Notes: generated by a model not told the origin, from the sequence alone. Shown: positions 33,968-43,793, numbered from the stretch's first letter. The stretch: 64,000 nucleotides of DNA from Provencibacterium sp. (GCA_022792175.1 JAAWAN010000023.1:62001-126000); one strand, 5' to 3'. Translations and numbers: made by a program.

Positions 33968-35239
33968 ATGCAAATCCCCGTCCAAGAATTTTCCAAGCCC
34001 TGTCCCTGCGGTCACAAGCACGATATCTTTGTCCGGGATATCCGAATTGGGAAGGGTGTGCTCTCCTGTATCCCCGGCCTGCTTCGGGAAGGGGGCTTCT
34101 CCTCCCCCACGGTGGTCTGCGACGAAAATACCTTCGCAGCTGCGGGCGAAAGGATCGTTTCCCTGCTGGGCGGCTGCCCGTTTGTCAGCCTCTCTCCCGA
34201 GGGGCTGCATGCGGATGAGCATGCCGTAGAAAAGCTGCTCTCGCTGCTGACGGATAAAACGGACATCCTCATTGCCGTAGGCTCCGGCACGGTGCACGAT
34301 ATTACACGCTACTGCGCAAACGAGCGCCGCATCCCCTTCTTCTCCGTTCCAACGGCGGCGAGCGTAGATGGATTTGTTTCCACCGTTGCGGCGATGACCT
34401 GGCATGGCTTTAAAAAGAGCTTTATCGCCGTCTCCCCGCTTTATGTCGTTGCCGACAGCGAAATTTTCTCGAAGGCTCCCGCCCGGCTGACCGCTGCGGG
34501 CATCGGCGATCTGCTGGGAAAATATACCGCTATCGCCGACTGGCGCATTGCCCATGAGGTAACGGGGGAATATCTCTGCGAGCGCATCTGTGGCATGGAG
34601 CTCGAGGCCATCCGCACCGTCTGCGAAAATCTCACCGCCATTCGCGCCGGGGATGAGCAGGCGAGCGAACAGCTGATGTATGGGCTGCTACTCTCCGGCC
34701 TCGCCATGCAGATGATTGGCAACTCCCGTCCCGCCTCCGGGTCAGAGCACCATATGTCCCACCTGTGGGAGATGGAGGTCATTAACCCGCACACCGATGC
34801 CTACCACGGCGAAAAGGTCGGCGCAGGACTTCTGTATGCGGCAAAGGCCTACCATGCGGTGCGCGCGCGCATTCTCGATAAAAAGCTAAAGCTCAAGGAA
34901 TATAAGGGACTGGAAACCGCGCTGCTCGAGGAGACCTTCGGGCGGCGGGGGCTGACCGAAAGCCTTCTTGAGGAGAACTCGCCTGACCCGCTGCTGGAGA
35001 TACAGCCGCAGAAGCTGCTCGAGAGCCTGCCGCGCATTGCGCAGATTCTCGGCGATATTCCCGCCCCCGAAAATTTGCGGGGGCTTCTTGCCCGCGCAGA
35101 GGCCCCCCTCTCTTTGACGGATATCGGCCTGGAGGAGGATATCTGTCCGCTGACACTGCGGCTCTCGCCCTATGTGCGCAGGCGCCTGACCTTTATGCGC
35201 CTGATAAAGCTCTTTGACCTGGATATACAGGGCCTCTGA
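33968..35239 (+). CDS. araM: sn-glycerol-1-phosphate dehydrogenase (AraM/EgsA type)
   Basis: NAD(P)-dependent enzyme reducing dihydroxyacetone phosphate to sn-glycerol-1-phosphate, or acting in the arabinose context as AraM. It has 423 aa of the iron-containing alcohol dehydrogenase superfamily. The nucleotide-binding segment is LIAVGSGTVHDITRYCA, followed by FFSVPTAASVDGFVS. Metal ligands are suggested by GIGDLLGKYTAIADWR (Asp) and SGSEHHMSHLWEM (His). It lies immediately upstream of araB and araD, as araM accompanies ara genes in Bacillus. A terminator and a new promoter separate it from araB. RBS aaggaggag. Confidence 0.9.
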   Translation: MQIPVQEFSKPCPCGHKHDIFVRDIRIGKGVLSCIPGLLREGGFSSPTVVCDENTFAAAGERIVSLLGGCPFVSLSPEGLHADEHAVEKLLSLLTDKTDILIAVGSGTVHDITRYCANERRIPFFSVPTAASVDGFVSTVAAMTWHGFKKSFIAVSPLYVVADSEIFSKAPARLTAAGIGDLLGKYTAIADWRIAHEVTGEYLCERICGMELEAIRTVCENLTAIRAGDEQASEQLMYGLLLSGLAMQMIGNSRPASGSEHHMSHLWEMEVINPHTDAYHGEKVGAGLLYAAKAYHAVRARILDKKLKLKEYKGLETALLEETFGRRGLTESLLEENSPDPLLEIQPQKLLESLPRIAQILGDIPAPENLRGLLARAEAPLSLTDIGLEEDICPLTLRLSPYVRRRLTFMRLIKLFDLDIQGL

Positions 35240-35287
35240 TCTTTCGGGTGGTTTCCGAGCATTTCGGCCTGTTTTAAAAACTGCCCT

Positions 35288-35333
35288 GGCGGCAGCCGCG
35301 AATGAATTCTTTCTGCGCGGTTGCCGCCTTTTT
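35288..35333 (+). terminator. Terminator between araM and araB
   Basis: The 13-bp stem ggcggcagccgcg / cgcggttgccgcc has one G-T pair and is followed by five T. It lies directly in front of the araB -35 element. Confidence 0.75.
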
Positions 35334-35334
35334 A

Positions 35335-35363
35335 TTGACTTCATGTAGAAGATTCTGTACAAT
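35335..35363 (+). promoter_or_regulatory. araBD promoter
   Basis: TTGACT and TACAAT are separated by 17 bp, about 75 bp upstream of the araB start. The -35 begins 1 bp after the T-run of the preceding terminator. Confidence 0.75.
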
Positions 35364-35438
35364 AGAACCAAGCAGTTTCGAGAAGAGAAGGATGGGACAG
35401 CCAAAGCCGTTCGAGCCTTCAGAAAGGAATGAATAAAA

Positions 35439-37112
35439 TTGAGCAAATATTCGATTGGCGTTGATTTCGGCACCCTCTCCGGTCGTGCTGTTCTGGTAGA
35501 GATTGGAAGCGGCAGAGAGCTTGCAAGCAGTGTTTTCGAATATCCGCACGCGGTAATGGATCGCGAGCTGCCGGATAAAACCCGCCTAGGCGTCGACTGG
35601 GCACTGCAGCATCCGCAGGATTATCTGGATGTATTCGCCCACACCATTCCGGCCGTTATGAAAGAAGCTGCCGTAAAACCGGAGGATGTAGTCGGCATCG
35701 GCATCGACTTTACCGCCTGCACCATTCTGCCGGTCAAGGCAGACTCTACTCCTCTCTGCTTTCTGGATGAATTTAAGAGCGAGCCGCATGCCTATGTCAA
35801 GCTCTGGAAACACCACGCCGCACAGGATAAGGCAAATCTCTTAAACGAGGTGGCCCAGAAAACCGGTCAGAAATGGCTTGCCCGCTATGGCGGAAAGATC
35901 TCTTCCGAATGGGTTTTCCCAAAACTCATGCAGATGCTCGAGGAGGCCCCCGAGGTTTATGCTGCGGCCGACTATATCGTTGAAGCGGCCGACTGGGTCA
36001 TCTGGTTTTTAACCGGCAAACAGAACCGCAACTCCTGCACCGCCGGCTACAAGGCCATCTGGAGCAAGCGCGATGGCTACCCGCAGGAGAGCTTCTTCAA
36101 AGCGCTCGACCAAAGGCTGGAGCATGTCGTAAAGGAAAAGCTCAACTGTCCGATTACCCCTCTGGGCTCATGCGCAGGCGGTATCTGCGACAAGGCCGCC
36201 GCGCTCACCGGGCTTCTCCCAAAGACGGCGGTCGCCGTTGGCAATGTGGATGCACACGTCACCATGCCCGCTGTCGGTATCGATGGGCCGAACAAGATGC
36301 TCGCTATCATGGGTACTTCCACCTGCCATATCCTCATCAGCCGGGAGGAGCGCAACGTTCCCGGCATGTGCGGCTGTGTGGAGGACGGGGTTTATCCCGG
36401 ATTTTTCGGCTATGAGGCGGGGCAGAGCTGCGTGGGCGACCATTTCCAGTGGTTTATTGACAACTGCCTGCCCGCCGCTTACTGGCAGGATGCCAAAGAG
36501 CAGGGAAAGAATATCCATGTCTATCTGCGCGAAAAGGCGCAGAAGCTCGCTCCCGGTGAAAGCGGACTGCTCGCGCTCGACTGGTGGAACGGCAACCGCT
36601 CGGTGCTCGTGGATATTGACCTGACCGGCATGCTGCTCGGCTGCACGCTGCAGACAAGGCCGGAGGAAATCTACCGGGCGCTCATCGAAGCGACCGCCTA
36701 CGGCACCCGCATGATTGTTGAAACCTTCCGCGAGAGCGGCGTTCCGGTGGAGGAGTTTTATGCTTCCGGCGGCATTTCCCAGAAGGATCCGATGACAATG
36801 CAGATTTATGCCGACATTCTGAACCTTCCCATCCATATCGCCGGCTCCACTCAGGGTCCGGCGCTCGGCAGTGCCATCTTCGGCGCGGTGGCTGCTGGCA
36901 GGGAGAAGGGCGGATATGATGATATCTTTACCGCTGCGCGGGAGATGGGCAAGCTGCGCGATGAAATCTACCGTCCGATTCCGGAAAACGCCGCCGTTTA
37001 TGATAAGCTCTATGCAGAATACCGCACACTGCACGACTACTTCGGCCGCGGGGAAAACGATGTCATGAAGCGGCTCAAGGCCATTAAGAAGGAGCAGTCC
37101 GGGCAGGCATAG
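35439..37112 (+). CDS. araB: Ribulokinase
   Basis: FGGY-family kinase that phosphorylates L-ribulose to L-ribulose-5-phosphate. The length of 557 aa is normal for AraB. Motifs include the N-terminal phosphate-binding [32 protein letters not shown], the adenosine-binding region [12 protein letters not shown] with [12 protein letters not shown], and the C-terminal [20 protein letters not shown]. The start is a TTG at 35439, with gaaagga about 10 nt upstream and the canonical [12 protein letters not shown]-terminus. araD follows after about 40 bp. Confidence 0.95.
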   Translation: MSKYSIGVDFGTLSGRAVLVEIGSGRELASSVFEYPHAVMDRELPDKTRLGVDWALQHPQDYLDVFAHTIPAVMKEAAVKPEDVVGIGIDFTACTILPVKADSTPLCFLDEFKSEPHAYVKLWKHHAAQDKANLLNEVAQKTGQKWLARYGGKISSEWVFPKLMQMLEEAPEVYAAADYIVEAADWVIWFLTGKQNRNSCTAGYKAIWSKRDGYPQESFFKALDQRLEHVVKEKLNCPITPLGSCAGGICDKAAALTGLLPKTAVAVGNVDAHVTMPAVGIDGPNKMLAIMGTSTCHILISREERNVPGMCGCVEDGVYPGFFGYEAGQSCVGDHFQWFIDNCLPAAYWQDAKEQGKNIHVYLREKAQKLAPGESGLLALDWWNGNRSVLVDIDLTGMLLGCTLQTRPEEIYRALIEATAYGTRMIVETFRESGVPVEEFYASGGISQKDPMTMQIYADILNLPIHIAGSTQGPALGSAIFGAVAAGREKGGYDDIFTAAREMGKLRDEIYRPIPENAAVYDKLYAEYRTLHDYFGRGENDVMKRLKAIKKEQSGQA

Positions 37113-37155
37113 TCCGCCCAGCCCTTCCTGCCTATTTGAAAGGGATGATCAATTG

Positions 37156-37845
37156 ATGCTGGAGTCTTTAAAAGAGCAGGTTCTTCGCGCTAATCTCGAG
37201 CTGCCGCGCCGGAACCTTGTCACCTACACCTGGGGCAACGTTTCCGGTATCGACCGCGAACGGGGACTGGTGGTTATTAAGCCCTCCGGGCTGGACTATG
37301 AAGGCATGAGCGCGCAGGATATGGTCGTCGTCGACCTGAAAAGCGCAGAGACGGTAGAAGGAAAATGGAAGCCCTCCTCCGATACGCCGACCCATCTCAC
37401 CCTCTACCGCGCCTTCCCCTCTCTGGGCGGCATTGTCCATACCCATTCCCGCTGGGCTACCATCTTCGCGCAGCGGGGAATCGGCATTCCCGCGCTGGGA
37501 ACCACTCATGCTGACTATTTCTATGGAGAAATCCCCTGCACCCGCAGGATGACCCCCGAGGAAATTGAGGGAGCTTATGAGGCAGAAACCGGCAATGTGA
37601 TCGTAGAACGCTTTTCCGGCCTCGACCCAGCTGATATTCCCGCCGTGCTGGTCAACAGCCATGGCCCCTTCTGCTGGGGGAAGAATGCGGACGATGCCGT
37701 TTATCATGCCGTTGTGCTCGAGGAGATCGCTTTCATGGCCTGGCACTGCCTCTCGCTCGGAGCGCAGCCGCCCATGCAGCAGGAGCTTTTAGACCGCCAC
37801 TATCTGCGCAAGCACGGCAAAAATGCCTATTATGGCCAGAACTAA
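37156..37845 (+). CDS. araD: L-ribulose-5-phosphate 4-epimerase
   Basis: Class II aldolase-fold enzyme converting L-ribulose-5-phosphate to D-xylulose-5-phosphate. It has 229 aa with the substrate-binding [23 protein letters not shown], the zinc ligands in [15 protein letters not shown] and [18 protein letters not shown], and [12 protein letters not shown]. The ATG at 37156 is preferred over the adjacent TTG at 37153. It forms a two-gene unit with araB; no arabinose isomerase gene is in the window. Confidence 0.95.
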   Translation: MLESLKEQVLRANLELPRRNLVTYTWGNVSGIDRERGLVVIKPSGLDYEGMSAQDMVVVDLKSAETVEGKWKPSSDTPTHLTLYRAFPSLGGIVHTHSRWATIFAQRGIGIPALGTTHADYFYGEIPCTRRMTPEEIEGAYEAETGNVIVERFSGLDPADIPAVLVNSHGPFCWGKNADDAVYHAVVLEEIAFMAWHCLSLGAQPPMQQELLDRHYLRKHGKNAYYGQN

Positions 37846-37895
37846 ACCGGCGCCTGCAAATTCATCTGGATACTATTTTGAGGAGGTTTGCTACC

Positions 37896-38165
37896 ATGTC
37901 CACCATTTATAAAAATATCATGGAAGATATCGTGGAAAACAAAATGAAGCAGATTCAGGAGACTCTTGGCTGCTGCACCTGCGAAAACTGCCGCTGCGAT
38001 ATCATCGCCTATGCGCTCAATCAGCTTCCCCCCAAATATGTGGTGACTGCCAAGGGAGAGGTTTACTCCAAACTGTATACCCTCAGCGTGCAGCACGATG
38101 CAGACGTTATGGCCGCGCTCACCCAGGGTGCCAATCTGGTCGCCAAAAGGCCGCGGCACGATTAA
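37896..38165 (+). CDS. ComFB-domain protein
   Basis: Small 89-aa protein matching the late competence protein ComFB family. Features are the start IYKNIMEDIVENKMKQI, the Cys cluster CCTCENCRCDIIAYALNQLPPKYVV and the end GEVYSK. In Bacillus comFB lies between comFA and comFC and is not essential for transformation; homologues elsewhere have been implicated in cyclic dinucleotide binding. The ATG at 37896 has tgaggagg ahead. It lies between araD and a sulfatase and is not with other competence genes. Confidence 0.88.
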   Translation: MSTIYKNIMEDIVENKMKQIQETLGCCTCENCRCDIIAYALNQLPPKYVVTAKGEVYSKLYTLSVQHDADVMAALTQGANLVAKRPRHD

Positions 38166-38204
38166 CCTCTCACTAAATCATCAACTTTGAACAGAAGGTG
38201 TACT

Positions 38205-39656
38205 ATGAACCATCCAGCTGCCAGCAAAAAGCCGAATATCCTTCTTCTGATGACCGACCAGATGCGGGGGGACTGCATGGGGGCAGCAGGGCACCCCGAT
38301 GTGAAGACGCCCTATCTGGATCACCTCGCTTCGATAGGCGTGCGCTATACCAATGCCTATACCGCCTGCCCCAGCTGTATCCCCGCCCGGTGCGCTCTTC
38401 ATACCGGCTTAAAGGCTGAGCACCACGGGCGGGTGGGTTATCAGGACCGGGTCGATTGGGATTACCCGGTTACTCTCGCCGGAGAGCTCGCAAAGGCCGG
38501 CTACTATACCCAGTGCGTCGGGAAAATGCACGTCCATCCGCTACGCAATTTGATGGGCTTTCACCATATCGAGCTGCACGATGGCTATCTGCATGCCTAT
38601 CGTGGCGGAAATCTGCCCTATGCCGAAAATCAGCGGATTGCAGATGACTATTTCTACTGGCTGAAAACCCAGCTGGGCGTTGACCGCGATGTTACCGACT
38701 GCGGGGTAGAGTGCAATTCCTTTGTTGCCCGCCCCTGGATGTATGAAGAACGTCTGCACCCCACCAACTGGGTTACCGACCGTTCGATTGACTTCCTGCG
38801 CCGCCGGGACCGCAGCCGTCCCTTTTTCCTGATGGCCTCCTATGTCCGGCCGCATCCGCCCTTTGATGCGCCCGAGTGCTTTTTCGAGCTTTACCGGAAC
38901 AGGGAATTAGCGCCTCCTGCTTTGGGGGACTGGGCAGATGAGGAGCGGCTGCAGCGCCTGGGGCGGCTGGTGGATGCGGATACCGGTTCCGTCGACCCGG
39001 AGCTGATCCGCCAGGCACAGGTCGGCTATTATGCCTGCATCAGCCACCTGGATAACCAGATAGGCCGCCTGCTGGATGCACTGAAGGATGACGGATCCTA
39101 TCAAAATACCATCATCCTCTTCACCTCCGACCACGGCGAGCTGCTGGGAGACCACCACACCTTCCGGAAAACCCGTCCCTATCAGGGAAGCATTCACATT
39201 CCGCTGCTGCTAGCGGGAGCCCCCGGGGTAAAACCCTCCACCGTATCCGACCAGCTGGTAGAACTGCGGGATATTCTTCCTACACTCAGCGAGCTGGCCG
39301 GCGCAGAGCCCCCCGCGGGGATAGACGGTGCCTCTATTTTGCACGACTGCGGCCGGGAATATCTGCATGGAGAGCACACCGGCGGAGAGCTGGGCAACCA
39401 GTATATCGTCACCAGACAGGACAAATTCTGTTGGTTTATGGATTCGGGACGGGAGCAATATTTCCGCCTTGATACCGACCCTAAGGAGCTGCACGACGCC
39501 ATCGCCGACCCGGACTGCCAGGAGCGGATTTCCTATTTGCGGCAGCTGCTGATAAAGGAGCTGTCCGGCCGGGAGGAAGGATATACAGACGGTATCCGCC
39601 TCGTTGCCGGCAGAAAACAAAAGCCCTGTCTCTCCTTCCTGCCTCCGCCTACCTGA
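38205..39656 (+). CDS. Sulfatase (Cys-type formylglycine enzyme)
   Basis: Hydrolyses sulfate esters. It has 483 aa without a signal peptide. The N-terminal metal site is ILLLMTDQMRGD. The modification motif is CIPARCALHTG, giving C-x-P-x-R, so the Cys would be converted to formylglycine. FTSDHGELLGDHHTFRK provides the second half of the metal site, and the region IVTRQDKFCWFMD belongs to the C-terminal subdomain. Being a Cys-type enzyme, it depends on a maturase (anSME or FGE) that is not in this window. The substrate is unknown, and the position after ara genes does not define it. Confidence 0.9.
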   Translation: MNHPAASKKPNILLLMTDQMRGDCMGAAGHPDVKTPYLDHLASIGVRYTNAYTACPSCIPARCALHTGLKAEHHGRVGYQDRVDWDYPVTLAGELAKAGYYTQCVGKMHVHPLRNLMGFHHIELHDGYLHAYRGGNLPYAENQRIADDYFYWLKTQLGVDRDVTDCGVECNSFVARPWMYEERLHPTNWVTDRSIDFLRRRDRSRPFFLMASYVRPHPPFDAPECFFELYRNRELAPPALGDWADEERLQRLGRLVDADTGSVDPELIRQAQVGYYACISHLDNQIGRLLDALKDDGSYQNTIILFTSDHGELLGDHHTFRKTRPYQGSIHIPLLLAGAPGVKPSTVSDQLVELRDILPTLSELAGAEPPAGIDGASILHDCGREYLHGEHTGGELGNQYIVTRQDKFCWFMDSGREQYFRLDTDPKELHDAIADPDCQERISYLRQLLIKELSGREEGYTDGIRLVAGRKQKPCLSFLPPPT

Positions 39657-39680
39657 GGCACAAAAGATTAGAAAGCCCTT

Positions 39681-39720
39681 AAAAAGCGTTTGCCGGCCGA
39701 ATGGCCGGCAAACGCTTTTT
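39681..39720. terminator. Bidirectional terminator between sulfatase and metH
   Basis: A perfect stem of about 18 bp aaaagcgtttgccggcc / ggccggcaaacgctttt with a gaat loop and A/T flanks, between two convergent genes. Confidence 0.9.
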
Positions 39721-39746
39721 AAAACCCATCTCTGTCTTTTCCATCC

Positions 39747-42146
39747 TTATAGCGCCGCACCTTCCCCGCACAGGACCTCCCGCGCGATATCGACCGAGCG
39801 TTTTGCATCCTTCGCATAGTAATCGGCGCCCATTTTTTGAGCGTAGTCCTCGGTGAGCACGGCGCCGCCAACAAAAATCCGGCAGCCCGGGGCGCGCTCA
39901 TGCAAAATACGGATGGTTTCCTCCATGCTCGGTAGCGTTGTCGTCATCAGAGCGCTGAGGCCCACCAGGCGGATATGATGCTCCTCAACCGCCTCGGCTA
40001 CCCGCTCGGGGGGAACATCCCGTCCAAGGTCGATAACCCGAAAGCCATAGTTTTCGAGAATAACCCGGACGATATTCTTGCCGATATCGTGAATATCCCC
40101 ACGGACGGTCGCAACCACCAGCGTTCCCCGGTCGGCGGAGGCCATGCCGGAGGCAGCAATCCGGTCGCGCACCCTGTCAAAGGCGGCCTGCGCCGCCTGG
40201 GCAGACTGCAGCAGCTGCGGGAGGAAAATTTGTCCCTTTTCAAATCGCTCCCCCACCCGGTCGAGAGCCGGAATCAAACAGCCTTCCACCAGCTTTACCG
40301 GTTCCTCCTCCTGAAGCAGCAGGCTGGCAATCCGGCGGCTTTCCTCCTCCAGCCCGTTTTGAATGGCGCTCTCGAGCGCCTCCCGGCTGGCTCCGGCTGT
40401 CTGAGCCGCGGCAGAGGCTCCCGCCTTTTCGGCGCCTGCCTGCCCATAGCCCGCGATATAGCGGGCCGCACCCGGGTCCTGCCCGGAAAGAACGCGGTAG
40501 GCGGCGACCGCCCCCATCATCTGGGAAGCATTCGGGTTCATAATCGGCAGGGTGAGGCCGGCACCCAGCGCCAATGTTAAAAAAGCGGCATTCAGCTGTT
40601 CGCGGGCAGGCAGGCCGAAGGAGACGTTGGAAACGCCCAGCACCGTCTGCAGCCCCAGCTCCTGCCTGACCAGCCGGACTGCATCCAGCGTGCGCCCGGC
40701 CTCGGCGGCATCCACCGAGACGGTCAGCGTCAGGCAGTCGATATAGACATCCTCCCGCCGTATCCCCTCGTTAAGGGCGGCATCCAGAATCCGGCGGGCG
40801 ATGGCGAGCCTCCCCTCCGGCGTAGGCGGGATGCCCGCTTCATCGAGCGTCAGCCCGACGACTGCCGCCCCATATTTTTTCACCAGCGGCAAAACTGCCC
40901 GCAGCGTTTTCGGGTCGCCATTTACCGAGTTGACAACCGGCTTGCCGCTGTAAGCGCGCAGTCCCCTTTCCAGCGCCGCGGGATTTGAGGAATCGAGCTG
41001 CAGAGGCGCATCGCAGACCGCCTGCAGCCGCCGGACCACCCGCTCCATCATGGCTGGCTCATCAATCCCCGGCAGGCCGACATTGACATCCAGAAGGTCC
41101 GCCCCGGCCTCCAGCTGGGAGAGCCCCTGGGAGAGGATATAATCGATATCTCCCTGCTGCAGCGCCTGCTTAAATCGCTTTTTGCCGGTCGGGTTAATTC
41201 GCTCTCCGATTACGCGCACCCCATTGAGCGCGACGGTGCGCTCGGCCGAGCAGAGGGCGGCAGGAACCTCTCCCTCCCGCTTTTGGGGCTGCATGCCGGC
41301 GAGCCTCTCTCTGAGCGCTCGGATATAATCCGGCGAGGTGCCGCAGCAGCCGCCCAGAATCTGAACGCCTGCAGCGGCGCAGGCGGCTGCCTCTTCGGCA
41401 AACTGGGCGGGCGTTACGTCATATTCCCCTGTCTGCGGGTCAGGCAGCCCGGCATTCGCCTTGACGATAACCGGCAGGCAGCTCCACCGGCAGATTTCTT
41501 CGGCAATCGGCCGCAGCTTCTTTGGCCCCAGCGAGCAGTTAACGCCGATAGCGTCCGCCCCGAGGGCTTCAAGCGTCAGCGCCATGGCGCTCGGGCAGCA
41601 GCCGGTAAAGGTGCGACCGTTTTCTTCAAAGGTCATGGTAACAAAGACCGGCAGGCGGCTATGCTCCCTGGCCGCCAGCAGCGCCAGCTTGGCCTCATAC
41701 AGGTCAGACATCGTTTCTATTGCGATGAAATCCGCTCCGGCCGCCTCCCCGGCCTTCACCTGCTCGCTAAAAAGCGCATAGGCCGTTTCGGCAGAGAGGG
41801 AGCCTGCCGGCTCAAGCAGCTCCCCAACCGGACCGATATCGAGCGCCACGGCGCAGCCGCTGCCTTTCGCGGCCCTCTTCGCACAGCCGACGGCGGCGGC
41901 AATCACATTTGCTGCCGTATATCCCGAGCCTGCCAGCTTATGGGCGTTCGCGCCGAAGGTATTGGTATAGACCGCATCCGCTCCGGCCGCAATATAGGCG
42001 CGATGAATCCTCTCCACCGCCTCAGGATGGGTGAGTGCCATCAGCTCCGGCCGTTCGCCCGGCCGCAGCCCGGCCTGCTGGAGCATGGTGCCCATCGCGC
42101 CATCTAAAATGAAAAATCCCTTTTTCAGCTTTTCCCGTATATCCAT
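39747..42146 (-). CDS. metH: Cobalamin-dependent methionine synthase without reactivation domain
   Basis: Transfers the methyl group of methyl-tetrahydrofolate through cobalamin to homocysteine. The 799 aa comprise the homocysteine domain (about 1-290; ILDGAMGTMLQ, zinc Cys in VNCSLGP and LGGCCGTSP), the pterin domain (about 310-580; DVNVGLPGIDEPAMM, VNSVNGD), and the cobalamin cap and binding domains (about 600-799; GDIHDIGKNIVRV with the cobalt-ligating His). The C-terminal AdoMet-binding reactivation domain of full-length MetH is missing. A separate protein with that fold is encoded just upstream. Confidence 0.95.
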   Translation of the reverse strand: MDIREKLKKGFFILDGAMGTMLQQAGLRPGERPELMALTHPEAVERIHRAYIAAGADAVYTNTFGANAHKLAGSGYTAANVIAAAVGCAKRAAKGSGCAVALDIGPVGELLEPAGSLSAETAYALFSEQVKAGEAAGADFIAIETMSDLYEAKLALLAAREHSRLPVFVTMTFEENGRTFTGCCPSAMALTLEALGADAIGVNCSLGPKKLRPIAEEICRWSCLPVIVKANAGLPDPQTGEYDVTPAQFAEEAAACAAAGVQILGGCCGTSPDYIRALRERLAGMQPQKREGEVPAALCSAERTVALNGVRVIGERINPTGKKRFKQALQQGDIDYILSQGLSQLEAGADLLDVNVGLPGIDEPAMMERVVRRLQAVCDAPLQLDSSNPAALERGLRAYSGKPVVNSVNGDPKTLRAVLPLVKKYGAAVVGLTLDEAGIPPTPEGRLAIARRILDAALNEGIRREDVYIDCLTLTVSVDAAEAGRTLDAVRLVRQELGLQTVLGVSNVSFGLPAREQLNAAFLTLALGAGLTLPIMNPNASQMMGAVAAYRVLSGQDPGAARYIAGYGQAGAEKAGASAAAQTAGASREALESAIQNGLEEESRRIASLLLQEEEPVKLVEGCLIPALDRVGERFEKGQIFLPQLLQSAQAAQAAFDRVRDRIAASGMASADRGTLVVATVRGDIHDIGKNIVRVILENYGFRVIDLGRDVPPERVAEAVEEHHIRLVGLSALMTTTLPSMEETIRILHERAPGCRIFVGGAVLTEDYAQKMGADYYAKDAKRSVDIAREVLCGEGAAL

Positions 42147-42149
42147 CGG

Positions 42150-42815
42150 TCAATCCCCTTCCTGTTCGCTTCGGTAGGGACAATGCTTTCGCATATCGCA
42201 GCTCCCGCAGCGATCGAGGACAGATTTCTCCATTCCCTCCGGCAGAATCCCCATCACCGCCGTTACCGACTTCTGTGGAGTCAGCATGCAGCTTTCGGTC
42301 AGCGTCAGCCCGATTTTCCGCGGCGCATCGAGCAGACGGATAAAATCCCTCTGCAGGGTGAGCGGCAGGTCGCCATAGCCCGGGCTGAAGCGGGCCGTCA
42401 GCGGGCCGCTGCTCTCTATCAGCTTTCGGCAAAGGCGATTGCACACATCCTCAATGGCAGCGCTCGCGCAGGCATCCATGGTAGCGGCCAGCGCCATATT
42501 CTGAAGCTGAGTGCGTTGCAGCAGCCTGTCCGTTTCCAGCCCGAGGGTGGCCGCCATCAAAATACACTGCCGACACCCGCAGAGATGCCGCTGGACAGCG
42601 CGGCCCGCAAGCCGCAGCCCGGCCTGCGGCAGATAGAGCCCCTCTTCATCCTCAGCAAGAGAAAACTGCTTCCAGATGGTGCGGGGCTGCGCCATTTTTA
42701 CCAGCCTGTCCGCCGCCTGCTTTAAAAGCGCTGCCGTTGCCTCATCCGCCTCCTTTCCCCGAAAGCCGAGGTAACGCAGCGCCTCTCTGCAGTCGACTGA
42801 AAACGGCTCACTCAT
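42150..42815 (-). CDS. Free-standing MetH reactivation-domain protein
   Basis: Predicted to bind AdoMet and help reduce oxidised cob(II)alamin on the truncated MetH. It has 221 aa from the ATG at 42815 (42824 is an alternative). RFSPGYGDLPLTLQ corresponds to the R-x-x-PGY motif of the MetH activation domain, and SCMLTPQKSVTAVMGI is also typical. Four Cys near the end (LDRCGSCDMRKHCPYR) could bind a metal or FeS cluster, an addition to the basic domain. It overlaps the metF stop and ends 3 bp before metH. Confidence 0.88.
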   Translation of the reverse strand: MSEPFSVDCREALRYLGFRGKEADEATAALLKQAADRLVKMAQPRTIWKQFSLAEDEEGLYLPQAGLRLAGRAVQRHLCGCRQCILMAATLGLETDRLLQRTQLQNMALAATMDACASAAIEDVCNRLCRKLIESSGPLTARFSPGYGDLPLTLQRDFIRLLDAPRKIGLTLTESCMLTPQKSVTAVMGILPEGMEKSVLDRCGSCDMRKHCPYRSEQEGD

Positions 42816-43692
42816 GGCGCTCATTCTCGCAGCGCAGAATATCCCCCACGCTGGAGACAATTTTCTGTGCAACAACAGGGGTGTTCATTGTATACAGATG
42901 TATCCCCTGCACCGAATTACCAATAAGGTCGATAATCTGCTGGGTGGCATAGGCAATTCCCGCTTCGCGCAGTGCGGCAGCATCCGACCCATAGCGGCTG
43001 AGCAGCCTGGCGAGCGCCTTGGGCATGCTCGCTCCGCACATCGAAACCATCCGCTCAATCTGCCGTTTGTTGATAACCGGCATGATTCCCGCCTCTATCG
43101 GAACACTGATCCCTTTCCGGCGGGCAAGCTCGCGAAAATGATAAAAATCCGTATTATCAAAAAACAGCTGAGTGATAAGGTGGCTCGCACCAGCATCCAC
43201 CTTCTCCTTGAGGTGCTCTATATCCTCCTCAAGCGTCGCACATTCGCTGTGCCCCTCCGGATAGCAGGCGGCGGAAATATGAAAATCTCCCGCCTCCCGC
43301 ACCGTTTTAATCAGCTCGCTGGCATAACGGAAATCGGTCCTGGGCGGCATATCGGGATTCAAATCCCCGCGCAGCGCCAGGATATTTTCAATCCCCTCCT
43401 TTTTCAGCTCCTGCAACGTTTCGCTCACCTGCTGCCGCGCAGAGTTAACGCAGGTCAGATGGGCCAGCGGCTCGATATGATAGCGGTTTTTAATGAGCGA
43501 CGCAATCTCGATAGTGGAGCGGTCGGCCATATTGCCGCCCGCCCCATAGGTCACGCTGATAAAATCCGGCCGCAGGGGGCAGAGCCCCTCGAGCGTTTCA
43601 TAGATGGTGTCAATCGAGCCGTTTTTTTTCGGCGGAAAAACCTCGAAGGAAAGCACCACCCTTTTTTCCTGGAACAGCTTCGAAAGCTTCAT
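42808..43692 (-). CDS. metF: Methylenetetrahydrofolate reductase
   Basis: FAD enzyme making 5-methyl-THF for methionine synthase. It has 294 aa in a TIM barrel: FEVFPPKK near the N-terminus, ISVTYGAGG, HLTCVN, LALRGD and HLITQLFFDN are all conserved MetF segments. It is the first gene of metF-activation protein-metH, with overlaps or 3-bp gaps throughout, so the methyl donor, the reactivator and the synthase are produced together. A short possible upstream ORF overlaps its start (see findings). Confidence 0.96.
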   Translation of the reverse strand: MKLSKLFQEKRVVLSFEVFPPKKNGSIDTIYETLEGLCPLRPDFISVTYGAGGNMADRSTIEIASLIKNRYHIEPLAHLTCVNSARQQVSETLQELKKEGIENILALRGDLNPDMPPRTDFRYASELIKTVREAGDFHISAACYPEGHSECATLEEDIEHLKEKVDAGASHLITQLFFDNTDFYHFRELARRKGISVPIEAGIMPVINKRQIERMVSMCGASMPKALARLLSRYGSDAAALREAGIAYATQQIIDLIGNSVQGIHLYTMNTPVVAQKIVSSVGDILRCENERHE

Positions 43693-43793
43693 GAATACCC
43701 CATACCTTTCTCTCGGTGCAGCCCGCAGTTTTTATCTTCCATGTGTTCCAAAACAGGCCGCACCTCCTCTTTAAACGAGGATTTTTCCCTCTC

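Noticed and set aside
41283-42107. 274-aa plus-strand ORF opposite metH
   Set aside because: Antisense to the homocysteine-binding domain of MetH; composition is typical of a shadow frame.
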